DNA from: Neodiprion pinetum
Lineage: Eukaryota > Arthropoda > Insecta > Hymenoptera > Diprionidae
Assembly: GCF_021155775.2 (NCBI RefSeq)
Contig: NC_060232.1
Coordinates: 30,945,922 to 31,009,921 of the forward strand
Length of the DNA: 64,000 bases
Reading direction: 5' to 3'
Below are positions 27,292 through 39,970 of this stretch, in pieces. The translations under genes were made by a program, and so were the position numbers. The notes beneath the pieces are model-generated. The model was not told where the DNA came from, ran no database searches, and worked only from the letters and a program-made list of their open reading frames with translations. Every line of letters starts with the position of its first letter. The first letter of the stretch is position 1.

Positions 27292-30200
27292 ATGGCTGCA
27301 GTTGATGACAAGAAACGCCATGGAGGCTCAAAAGTGTCGGCAATTGCAAATATATTCCAGTCAAAACCACAACTAGAAAACCTTAGTCACAGAACAAATG
27401 TTGTTTTATCGGATCCCATGAAAGATCCTCCAGCACCGTTGAAAGATTCTCCTACGCAAGTAACCGTTGTACGAACAGAGAGTCACGTTGCTCGATTTAA
27501 TAATGCAAGGGCTTTATTTGAGAAACTTGGAGAGGAAAACAAGCCACATCGTCCGTGAGTATAACATCTTCATGATTGTTATTTTTTTATCAGTGTTGCT
27601 ATTTAAATTATAAAAATTTATATTCAATTCAATGCCAAGATTGCGTATACTTTTTGTTATTATCCTCATCAATCAATTGATTGTTTTTCTTTTCTATATC
27701 AGAGTGGATCGAGTAATGAAACCAACAAATTTACACGGACTTCGCTCACGTTCAAGTTCGGCTAATTCTGGTTCCGGTTGTACATCTCCTGCTCGGTCGC
27801 CCAGACCTAGGTCACCATCGCCAACAGGTACAAGAGATCATTTAAGTAATTGGAGTGCAAGTGTACCTGCTTTGAATGCAGAGCGTCATTTTGAGAATGG
27901 GCATAGTCATGGCCCTGAAGCAGTCGTAGATAGATTAAGACCTAGACCAGGTTTTGGAAGACCTGATAAATTTGAGAAGAATTATGGAAAAGAAAATCGA
28001 ATGGATGAGAGACCGGAGAAGCCAGAAAAACCAGAGAGGAGATTGAATTCTAAAGAGTTAATTGAGAAGCAAAAAAACTGGACCAGCCATTTCTCTAAAA
28101 CGAGGCCAAGCAGATATAATTCTGATCCGAATAGATCAATAGTTCAAACTACTTTAAATCAAAGTTTAAACAGGTCTACTGGCGAAAATGCCACCTCAGT
28201 ATACTCTCCTGGCTTGCCAGCTCATGATAAAGATTCGAGGGGAACAACAGATGTCACTAATAATCTTGCGACAAGATCGGCTAGTTTTTGTTCTACGAGA
28301 CCATCACCAAATATGTCTCCACCTCCGCCACCCCCTCCGGCCAGAATTTCGTCTACAAATAGCATTTGTTCAGGAATCTCCAGAAAAGAACGACCTGCTA
28401 GTGTAGCTGCCATTAGTCCTACTACTCCTGAATTTCTTTCTAGTCCTAAAAGTCCAGAGTATGCAACGGTAAATAAAAATTTTGATGTGTTTTCAAACAC
28501 TCCTGACTATGCAGTTGTACAGAAGGGTCCAATTGTACAAGCTTCAAAGGTCTCAAGCCTTGCAAGTATGCAAAAAGATCAAGAAACCTCCTTACCTGAA
28601 TATGCTGTAGTGCAGAAGAATGTATCGGGCAGAGTTGTCCAAAAAAATTCGATGCCCTTAAAAGTTGAAAACGTTAAAGTATCAAAAATTCTTGGACATT
28701 TGGATAATAAACATAACACTTTTAAAAGTGGTACAGTTTCCGAAAGTTTTGAGAACCAGTCCAGCGTCAAATCTAATTTAGGTCCAGGGAAAATGCAACA
28801 AAATACAAATTATGTTTTAACTGACAGCTCAGGTTTTGATCAATTGCCTACTCCGGATTATTCTAATTATCCAAACTGTCCATTAAGATCTCCTCCTAAG
28901 ACATCAGAATGGAAAAATCAATGGCTTGCCAAAAATGAAGAAATTTTAAAAAATGCTGATCTGAATTCACAACCATCGAAAGAAACTTTGAATGAAAGTG
29001 TGAAGTATGCAGAAAATCATCGGTCAGATTCAAGACCAAACTGGGCAAAACCAAGCGTTGATACAGTGAAACAAAAGGAAGAAATCAATAGATCTAAAAC
29101 GGTAGACATATCAAAGTCACCTGATATCGAGCTTCGACCACCTTCAGCTTGCACAGACAGTACTTCATCGGGCATGAGTTCGCCCAGTTCTCCTTCAAAA
29201 GACAGTAAAGAAGAAAAAGCTGATAAGGAGGTGCTAGAAAAGAATCAAAAAGGTTAGTCGAAATGCAAGTTCTGAGAGTGAAAAAAAGTGGTTGTGGGCA
29301 TGCATGAAAATTAACATAGATATATTATATGTTAACACTATTAATGTTTGAAATATCATCAGGTTTATGCTTATTACCTTTTATGCAATGTATGGGATGA
29401 GTATTCTTTTAACATTATCAAACTTCATGTGTCTGGAGCTAATAACCCAATTGTATTTGTTCATTATCTGGCAGAGAAAAACGTATCCTCAATTGAAACG
29501 TATGATGGCTGTACTATAACTGCATATGAGGATTTGTTGAAACTAACTGTTTTGTTGCAAATAAATTTCACATTTCAGCTTTGCAGTTGTTGCCAGTGGT
29601 GTTTGATTATTGAATAATCAGCTGATTTATGACTAACACTTTCTAAGCATTGATTATATCAAATAATCTTAAAACTTGGAGCTCTATAGACAGTACGACT
29701 GAGCAACAATATTATGAATGACACCCACGGAGCACTTTAATAAAAATACACAGATCTAAAAATATTTTACATATTTCCTGAGGAGGCTTGGGTTCTTAAA
29801 TACAGGCTGGGTTATGCTAAATGGCAGTCTGCCAAAACGTTAAAAAGTAAAAGTAAAAGGCATGTCTCTCTCTTCTCCCACCAGACTCGACTGAATTATT
29901 TATAGAAGTCAGTATGAACTCTGTTCAGAGACTGTGCACTTGTACCTTTCTATGTTATAATGAGTAAACGAGATATAAAGTTACTAAAAGCGCATTTTGA
30001 ATTAGACCAATTGGTGTAAACAATGTTTGCCCAACTAATATTCGTACTTAAAATAATATAAAAGCCAATAGTGTTTGCAACAAGTTCAGCACAAAGAGTC
30101 AACCCTTCAAAATGGTTTTTCATGCATGATTGGCATGCTAATATTTGTAGAAGAATATAACTCTTAAACGAGGATAATACATATTGTTATTGACAAATGG

Positions 30201-33200
30201 ATAAATATATATATTATCAATGAAACGTAAATCTAAAAAATTAAAATTGACCATTTCAATATATCAAAATTGAATTTTAATTCACTGTGGTGTTGTGTAT
30301 TTGTTGTTTAGTCTGTGTTTAAATATATTTTTGGTGGGACGTTTGGCATTCTGGCCACATACACCCACACATGATAAAATACAAGGTTACATTGCCGATC
30401 CGTCTAGACGGCACACTTTTTTGCAACCAAATACTTCGAACTAGTTTAGACCATCAAAACTTTCCTTCAAATCATCCGGAGAGATAAAAAGTTTTCCAGA
30501 GTTAGTGTATTTAATTAAAATCTGAACAACTAGTGCTATGTGTCTCCGTTTACTTTGTATCGATTGCCGAGGTATGAAAATTGTTTTCCTTGTGTTAGGT
30601 CACTATCCCATGGATTTTTAAACAGAACAATGTTTAAATCAGTTACTCAAAATTTTTTCATGAGTGCCCATTCTAAAAGTCATATGTCAATACCTATAAC
30701 TTACCGGATAATTTATTTCTCTATATTTGGCATTCTATTGAGCATTCAATATCTTAACACAAAGTCTGGTATACGTTGCATGTATTATCCATATTACCAC
30801 AAAGCTCCTATCTATTTATATTGTTACACTTCTCTTTCATTTCAGGACGTAACAGCTATGACCTAGAAATAGAGGATTCGCATAAACCAACTATATACAC
30901 GGAGAAAACAGTAGATCATGAATTCAGCCCAGAGAAACCATTTAGTGAAACGGATACAGCGACAGTTATTCGAAGGTCTCATCTTCGAGTGGACTTGCCT
31001 GCCGCTGGTTTGGGACAACGCCCACCTTCGGTTGTTAGTTCAGATCAAGAATACCCTCCATTGGAACACAAAGATATACCAATTCCGTCACCATATGCAA
31101 AAAGATTACAGCATGCACAAATCTCTGAGTCTACGACACAAAGTAAACAAGGTCATCAATCGAAAGCGCAGAATATCGAACAAGGAAAAGGAGGAGCGCC
31201 ACAACAAGACACGCTTTATAAATTTCAAGAAACAGCAGCTAATCAGAGTTCTTCGCTGCAATCTGCTATATTAAAGTCGCCAAATTTAATCGATAGCCTA
31301 TCTCAAATTCCGAAACCGGAAATACCATTATATGCTACAAATGATCAATTAAACTTTTCCAAGCAGGAAGCACTGACTGACAACAAGGAAATATCTGACG
31401 CAACTAATAGTGTCACAGATCCAAAGTCTATGCAGCATAAAACGGTTAATTTGGAAAAATCCGTGACAAGTACAAATCAATCTCTGAAGGCTTCTACCAA
31501 TCAAGATAAGAATTATTCAAATGGCACAAAATCAATGACAGACTTCATTAATTCCGCTACTAAGGATAGTTTTAACGAAAACGAAACAATTTCTATCACT
31601 CCTACAGCTAATACTACTACTACCACCACTACTACTACTACCAATACCTCTAAGATCAGATCCGATATACATGCTGCGAAAAATTCTAATTTGGAAGGCG
31701 CAAATAAGACTTCGAATACGTCAAAAGTCGATGGACTTGGGCAATCACAAACAACATGGGAGCAAGAGAAATTAAAGGCTGATCAAATTGCTGCTACAAA
31801 GTTGCAACATATGACTTCAAATAAATTTTTATTAAAATCCCAAGTTGTTGAATCAACTGACAACTACCAGGAGGAACATGTCTCAAGTTCGCATGAAAGT
31901 AAATCAGCCAGTGATGATAAAGTATCTGAAAGTAGTTTGCAAGAGGACAGCGACTCCAGTGATGCTAAAACCATAACAAATATGGAAAGTCTTTCACCCC
32001 ATGCGAAGCAGAATATGAACGGCCAAGATGCAACATCAATCAGACCCCGAGCTAGTCAAACAACTCCAGTAACTCCAGACACAATGACTGCAGACGAAGC
32101 TGAAAATCTCCTGAGCTCTCGGTGAGTTTAATTTTTGATATTTTGGGTTTTGTTTGGTATTGAGATAATACAGGATCGTTGATTTTTTCATATTAATCTT
32201 GCGCAAGGGGACAAAAATTGGTAAATTTATAGTTTAGAACACAAATGTTGTACTCAATACTTTATTGTATAAGTCTGCCCCATAATAAATTAATAGTTTC
32301 ATACATACATAGTTAAGAATATAGTTTTATGTTTATCCATTATGATTGTGCTAGAATGATACAAGCTCTGAATTTTGCAGTTGAAATTGATTTGATAAAA
32401 TATTGTCACAATAGAATTATTTTGGTTGATTGAAGAAAAAGTGAATTTCAGGAAATTGCAGATTGCATGTTAGATGTAGATAGATCGCTTAAAAATTGGG
32501 GATGTGATGTATAAACGGTCTTGTAGTTTTTAAGCTTAAGCTTTAAGCTTAAGTAGTCTAAGCAATTCGTTGTTTTACTTGAAACAAAAAATATCTGCAT
32601 TTTTCTCGTATAGATATAGAATGAAGTATGTGCATATTTTGTCTTATGAAATTTATTGATTGGACAACCTGTATTATCTATGACATACTAATTTTCAATA
32701 TTCTGTATAAATTTACAACAATTCTATATTTTCCGTTGCAATATATTCTTCTCATACGCATTTCTTATTAAAAACTATCAACACATTTGCAATCACTAAC
32801 ATACTTCGTGAATAACAAAAGCATGTTACACTTTCTCAAACTCGGAAAGGTGACAAGCAATTTCAAATCCGACTTCTAGAGCTGGCTGTACTCACAATGT
32901 ATTTGAGAAACATATAATTGTACCCTGCTTATATGGTTTAAAGCAGTCTAATGTCAGAGAAGGTTGCATCGTTACTCTTCAAATATTTAATGAAATGAAA
33001 AGACATGACAAAAGGTGTAAAATTATGCGATTCTCAGATGCGCTATTTCATTTTGCGGTATTTTAATATGCTTGTGTATTCAATTGGGCTTGTACCTGTC
33101 AATACCTGTCGTGGATCTACAGCATATTGGAAAAGAAAATTAGGTGAGTAAATAAAGTAATTGATTCAAGATGATTTTTATTTGCTACATTTGTTGTTAT

Positions 33201-36200
33201 GAGCTGAAGAATGAATGGTAAAAATAATTAATCAGACAAGGATCGGCTTTGCTATCGGACGAGGAAGCTCAAGAAATAGCCAGACTGTTGTCACCTACAA
33301 CAACTACTGCAACACCTGGTGATAAAGATAGGGAGGTAGACAGAGACAATGAAAGAGATAGAGAGGAACAAGACAACACCCCAGACTGGCTTTCCGATGT
33401 TCTTTCTGCTCCTGATTCCAGCCTAGTTAACAGTACCACTCACGATTACAGGTAAGTCAGTAGCATATGATAATTATTGTAATATTAAGACTTGAATTTC
33501 GACCTATAATATTTGGTATAATTCACACGGGTCGCTAAAGTTATGGACACTGCAAAGTAACTTGAGATGAATCCTATCTAAAGACTGCTGGACTTGAATG
33601 TCTATAAATACCTTCTCTTTGGCTTTACAGTTTCTTGGGAATTTTACATTGAAAAAGTTGCAGGTTTCACATTTAAATATTATTATTAATAATCATTAGT
33701 ACTTGTATCTGTTCATACGAATGTCATTATTGTTATTATCATGTACTAAGTATGTGTACAATTTATTGTAATTGATAATTGATGGCCTATGAATCACAAC
33801 GTTATGACAATTAATCGCCTAGTAAGCATATGACAATGAGTGTACTTTATTACTTTGTGTACGCATATTAGTTTACTTGTCTATCAATGAGTTAAGAATT
33901 GTCCGACTTGGTTCTGGTCTGTTCTGGTCGAAAAATATAGTAAAACAAATGGCTTATCAAATCTCATTTTGCATGTGCTACAAGCAGACTTTGGATATTT
34001 ATTATACAGTGCAGTGTTAGGGTATTCGTATGCAGCTATTTAGAATCTAAACTTCATCATCTATTGATCAGTTATTTTGATATAATACGTACGTGAACAT
34101 CAGATAAATGATTTAGAAGTTCAAAATTAATATGTCTTCTTACAAAACAATCCAGATGCATTAATGCAATGACGCATAGTTTGTCTAATAGGTCACGAAG
34201 TGATCTGACGATAGACTCCTTGACCGAAAGCCAAATAGGCTCAGTGACAGGAAGTGAGAGCGAATTGCTGGGATCTGTCAGCAGCTTGAATGACACGCAA
34301 GAAACTAATGATGATACAGAAACTGAACACCAAGACGATTATACACCTGTGCCTGGAAAAATTGTAATTATAAATTAATATTCAGTCATAAAACTTGCAT
34401 ATTTCACTGGGACAAGTCAAATTAATTGTGTTATTTCTCTCTGTTTCTGATTTGTAACAAGATCCTAAAACTTTTAAACTGTTTTTTAAAAAAACTTTTA
34501 ATAATTAATTATTCGTAACTACTTTCACTCATAGCAATGTTGTGTAATAATTGACTAACTGTATTCGTCAATTCTACAATGATGTACAATTTCTTGTAGA
34601 TTTTAGTCGAAAATGGAGTACATTATTACGAAGATGGTCACTTTTGGATGGAAGTTGCTGGTCTTCCTGATTCAGACGAAGATGACGAAGATTTACTTCC
34701 GACAGTTATACCTGCGAAGAAAACCAATATGAAAGTTTCCTTTGATACAGGGCCAATGCGGGTTTACTCGACACACTCGGTCAATGAGTACGATCGACGC
34801 AACGAAGATGTTGACCCTGTTGCTGCAAGTGCAGAGTATGAGCTTGAGAAACGTGTTGAAAAAATGGAGGTAATCTTAATTGTCTAACCACACAAAGCAT
34901 ACAAATGATAATTTTACTATTTCTCGAAGCTATTCAGTTTTTAGACTCGGTGAAAAATTGAATTAATACAAATTTTAGGTTTTCCCAGTTGAGCTAATGA
35001 AAGGGCCAGAGGGACTTGGCTTGAGTATAATTGGAATGGGTGTTGGTGCCGATGCAGGCCTTGAAAAACTTGGTATTTTTGTGAAGACGATTACCGAAAA
35101 GGGTGCTGCTGCTCGGGAAGGTCGTATTCAGGTTAATGATCAGATTGTTGAGGTGGATGGCAAATCTCTGATTGGTGTGACCCAAGCTTATGCTGCAAGT
35201 GTTCTGCGCAATACCTCAGGTCTAGTACGTTTTCTAATTGGCAGAGAACGGGACCCTCGTAATTCTGAAGTGGCCATGCTCATTCGGCAGAGCTTGCAGG
35301 CTGACCGAGAGCGTGAAGAAGCCAATGGATCTGCAACAAGGTATATTCTCAGTTTCAAACAATGATAAGTTGATGGCTTCTTTTGTCATGTATCTACTAT
35401 GTCTTTTGTAATCATACAATCTTATTATGGTGATCTGGTAAACATAGTTATTCTGATAATTTCCGAACGTTTTAATGGACAAAAAAATTTAAGAGTTGTG
35501 TTGACACTGACATCGAGAGACTGATGTTCATCAATTTTTTCAGCAGTTAAAATCACATGTTTTGCTTTAATTTTACTTCAATATTAACATATCACGTACA
35601 GTCCTTAAATACTTTGCTAACTAAAGAAGAATTTGAAACAAATAATAATTTCTTTTCAAACGCCTGAATTAACCCTCCGCTAATGTAACAAATTCCCAAT
35701 GATGGTTTATCCTTGCTCGCAAATTTATCATGACGACAAAATATGGCCGCTTCAGCATGTGCCTGAGGCCTGCTGAAGCACTGAGGGAAATAATAAATAT
35801 TAGTTTTGTAATGTGCTGATTTTAGTGCTGTAAGGACAGCTTTCAATTGATGAATATTTTCTTATATACCAGAAGACTAAATTTTTCGGACGGAACTTCG
35901 CCGGATAGCCAACGAGTTGGTATGGGTGAAGAAAACTCCTCGATGAGTGGTTTGGGTGGAGGCATACCTGGCTCTCCTACCATGTCATCTTGCTCGGAGG
36001 GCGAACCTCCAGCCAGCCCGATTGATGCATATTCGTCACCGGCTAGTCGAAGTCGGTCACCCATCATTAGTTCATCTTTACCATTGCCTTCTACTATTCC
36101 AACAACGACGACACAGAGTGATGTAGACAGTCTGCGAATTCTCCTACAGGAGGCATGTATCCCAGTAAAACCTTATATTTATCAATCTTGATATTAGTCG

Positions 36201-39200
36201 CAACTACTTCGATTTTTCTATAACCGTGATATATACTTATTTTAATGCATAATGTTGATATATTGACTCCACTTAGTATTATTAGAATATAATATGTTTA
36301 CGTTTATTGTGCTTATGTCTGTCTTGTGTTACCATTTCATAATAACATACATTATTGATGTACATATTCCATTATATTGTCGTGTATTTAGAGTTGATTG
36401 TAGCAACTAAGTAAACTATTCATTGTATGTTTATTGAGATTTCAAATCCTTCAACAGTTGCCGTTCAGCTGGTGTTTTTTTTTTCTTGTACAATTTAATA
36501 TTTCTGGTACATTCACTATTACTACTTGATTGTAAAAGGTAGGACTGTCAAGGAATATTCCTGTGTAAATGTTTTTTCGTCCTCGGAAGTAACTAGGCTA
36601 ATATGCACGAATTCTAGTTTGGTCAGATACGATCACAATTACATTAACTTTAAATCAATGTTTCATCATTTATCATCAACCTGTTGTAGTATCGTTTGTT
36701 CCTTAATGACTTAGAATTAAATTTTCGGTTCGTTTGTACAGTTCTTAAAATCATAATTCTATCCAAAACGGTTTACCCTGAATCATTTTGTGCAACTGCT
36801 CACATATGAATGAGCTTATATGTTCGCGACATCAATTGGAAGGAATGTGTAATTTCCTTAGTTGTCTTTATTGTGGATTTATTTGGGGTATTGCTTATGT
36901 GTTATGCGTGTGTTTGGATGCTTGCAGAGTCAGTATAAGCTTGCCTTAGCCGACGGAGAGGTGGAAAACCTCAAAACAAAGGTAATCAGGTTTCATTACA
37001 TTCTAGAATCATCTATCATGATAGATCGCGTTCATTTTCATACATTCGCTCGGTATATAATCCATTTAGATCTCTGTACATGAATTGGCTCGAGGTAAAC
37101 TCTTCATGAATATTCTGCAGATCATTTAGAGTTGTTCGTAGATTTACCAGCATCATTGCAAATGATAATTTCAATTTAGTGGCTTGTTTTGTTGCATGAC
37201 CTGATACTCTGTTGTTGATTTTATCATAATTCCTTTCATATAAGCCATGTTTATCATTGTGTGAAACTTAATTATGCTAATAAAAACCAGTACGGTCATT
37301 TATGGTAACATTCGATAATGTAAAGTATTGATAATTAGAAAATGTCTTCATACATATTTGAAGTACTTCCTAGAATGATTTGTACCTGGTTATATATAGG
37401 GTTGAAAATGTATGAAATTTAATTGATAAGGAAGCACAGCCTTGGATAAACATTCTTATTTCAAACCAATAATTGACATAATTATACAAATTCTTATTTC
37501 AGTAATTTTGCCAGTAGTTAATAACTTGGATTTCAGTGATGAACTTTAGGAAATATGAAAAAATTATTCACTTCGGAATATTTTATCAGTTGGTAGAGCT
37601 GGAGAATACTGGAGCAGGGAGCGAAGAATATGCTGCAAAATTACGTGAATCTGGGTTGCGATTACACGAATCGGAGCGTGCTCTGAGTATAGCACGTCAA
37701 GATTTAGCATCTGTCCGTGAAATGCTCTCTCAAGCAACAGCTCAAAATGCAACTATTCAACAAAAATATGCACGGGCAAGACGGGCTGCCCGAGAACTCA
37801 GAGCTGATGTTATTGCACGAGATGAGTTTTATCAACAGCTTTTACATGAGAAAGATGCAGAGTATAACTCATTAGTGAAATGCCTGAAAGACAGGGTAGG
37901 TGTAAATTTATCTTCAATTTTCATTTCCGATGACTTTGCTGTTCGACTTGTATGTCACTATCATGTATGCACTAACTCTTGTTTACAGGTAATAGCATTA
38001 GAAATGGAATTGACTGAAACTCAAAGGAGATTCGGACTTCCAGTACGATTGCCATACGATGGTGCAACAGCACGCATTGTAACACCCCAGCCAACAAGAC
38101 GCCAAATGCCACCTCCACCTTCTGCTGCAAGTTGTCAATTATCAGATACAGAGGTTTCTGATCTTAGCAGTCCTGATGATGGAGACAAAACAGCTACTGT
38201 GGAACGCAAACTACCCTTGCCATTACCGGTCAAAGAAGAACTCGATCGAGCTGTGCCAGCTCATCGTCTTCTTGATAATTCAGCAGGTAAAAGTAAAGCT
38301 GAACTTGCTAGTCGAGGTGGACTCGCAAATCGTCAACTTCCCAAACGACCTGGTGGTCTCAGCAATAGCAGCTCAGTTAGTACCGTTTCTCCAAAAGTCA
38401 TTATTTATTATATGTGTAGGTTTTACTTTTGAAAGTTTATTGAATTTTATCAATGTATCCATATCCTCAGGACTATGGCTTAGATGAGTCTGGTGATAAT
38501 ACAGATGAAGACTTATCTTCAAAGAATACTAGTGCTCATGACGGAATAACTCGTTCTGCTAATGATTTGTCACGACCTTCAAACTTGAGTTCCTATTCGA
38601 GCAGCTCATCGATCAGTTCACAAAAAAGTAAGCAACACTTGGAGTCAACTACATCTGTGCGCCAACATAGTACAATTAGCTCGCAAGTTAGAGCTATGAC
38701 TGAACAAAGCTGGCCCCCTCCACAGAAAGGTATGTAGATATGAAATACGTTTAACAATGGTTGGTTTTCCTGATAGAAAATGGTTTGATGGGTTTGTGTT
38801 GTTGTGCCATATTAAAAATGAATAAATTCAACAGGTCTTTCAGGCCCTCCTGCATCATTAGCAGAGCAATTAAAACAAGTCTTAGCTGAAAGAGAGCGCA
38901 GGCTAGGTGGAAATGATATGTCATCTTCAAGAGAAAGTTCTGGGGATTTCACGGACTTAAATAATCCTCAGTCCAGTGATCCGACACTTGTGACACATCA
39001 TTTGGTGGAGGAAATTCGACAGGCTGTGAATGAAGCAAGTCAAAGAGGTAATTTAAAGATTGTTAATCCATAAAATGTCAGAAATACTAGAAAATTGCGG
39101 TAGCATTAATATAAATTAATCGTCCGTTATACAATTTTTTAAACATTCTGTTATAGTTAAAAAAGTAGCAGTTCCTCCGCAGAACTTGATTGGTAGTGGG

Positions 39201-39860
39201 AACGCACCCTGGCACCATCCAGGTGGATCTCCATCAAGTCTTTCGTCAGGAGGTTCTATTAGTCCACCTGGAGCTGATCCGAGTCCATCAAAAACTGGTA
39301 GCGCAGGTACTGAGAAACGAATAATTTGATCAACATTTACGACAAAAGTTGTTCATACTTTGAGTAAACTTATTACAATTTAGATTCAAGTGAAGTTTGG
39401 CTTCCTCCTCATCCCAGTGATTTTGGCTTGGGAGATAAAAAAACATCCCACTTTTGGCAAAATGCTCCTATCACTGATTGGTCTAAAGAACAAGTAAGTT
39501 ATTTTCTGCATGATTTTAAAAATTTATTTTAACAATACATATTAGTTAAGTATTCTGATTGGTATTGGCGGGTGATGATATGACTTTCTGTGAATTACTT
39601 CATTGTAGGTGTGCCAATGGTTGTCAGCAATGGGTCTCGAACGTTATGCCCCACGTTTTGTTGATGCTGGAATAGCAGGAGGGGGTCTCTTAAGACTCGA
39701 ATCACGCGATTTGAAAGCTCTTGGTGTCGCAGGAGAGGAAAAAGCACGACTGAAACGAAAATTGAAAGAATTGCGAGCGCAAGCCGAACGTGAGCGTAAG
39801 GAGCGCAAGGAGTTAGAACGGATGCGACGCAAAGCTGAAAAGGCAGCTAAGAAGAAGTAA
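27292..39860 (+). CDS. Spn: Spinophilin/neurabin, PP1- and actin-binding scaffold
   Basis: Sixteen coding exons: 27292-27554, 27703-29252, 30846-32121, 33236-33451, 34192-34363, 34600-34869, 34979-35340, 35873-36152, 36928-36981, 37590-37895, 37989-38396, 38471-38729, 38835-39047, 39157-39306, 39384-39493, 39609-39860. Phases close and give about 2046 aa. The N-terminus (VSAIANIFQS, VARFNNARALFEKL) matches the family's F-actin-binding region. A long Ser/Pro-rich disordered part with a Thr run follows. The conserved ILVENGVHYYEDGHFW block precedes the PP1 docking site KVSF (about 1204-1207, RVxF type). The PDZ domain is at about 1250-1340 (EGLGLSIIGMG). Next come a coiled coil, the PP(A)SLAEQLKQVLAERERR block and a C-terminal SAM domain (about 1964-2025) with a basic tail. 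The family targets PP1 to actin, synapses and junctions. The intron after 36152 appears to use a GC donor. Confidence 0.95.
29253..30845 (+). other. Spinophilin intron 2
   Basis: A 1593-bp intron between the two largest spinophilin coding exons. AT-rich; open frames at 29348-29617 and 30540-30866 have no coding character and I see nothing else in it. Confidence 0.5.
31606..31653 (+). repeat. Coding ACT/ACC microsatellite (Thr run)
   Basis: A run of ACT/ACC triplets within spinophilin exon 3 encodes about a dozen threonines in a disordered region. It is in frame and likely length-polymorphic. Confidence 0.75.
32122..33235 (+). other. Spinophilin intron 3
   Basis: An AT-rich intron of about 1.1 kb with no supported coding sequence. 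The only local oddity is a cluster of overlapping AAGCTT/CTTAAG palindromes at about 32530-32553. Confidence 0.45.
33452..34191 (+). other. Spinophilin intron 4
   Basis: A 740-bp AT-rich intron. Nothing recognised in it. Confidence 0.45.
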
Positions 39861-39934
39861 TTGTAGTAGACAGTCCTGATAGAGATTCCTACTTTTATAC
39901 AACTCAAAAGGCAATAAGGAGTACGAATTTTTAA

Positions 39935-39951
39935 AATAAATTCTGAATAAA
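39935..39951 (+). terminator. Spinophilin polyadenylation signals
   Basis: Two AATAAA hexamers, at 39935-39940 and 39946-39951, lie 75-90 bp past the spinophilin stop codon. A short 3' UTR ending near 39970 is the simplest reading, although longer 3' ends cannot be excluded. Confidence 0.5.
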
Positions 39952-39970
39952 AACTCAGGCAGTCAAACCG

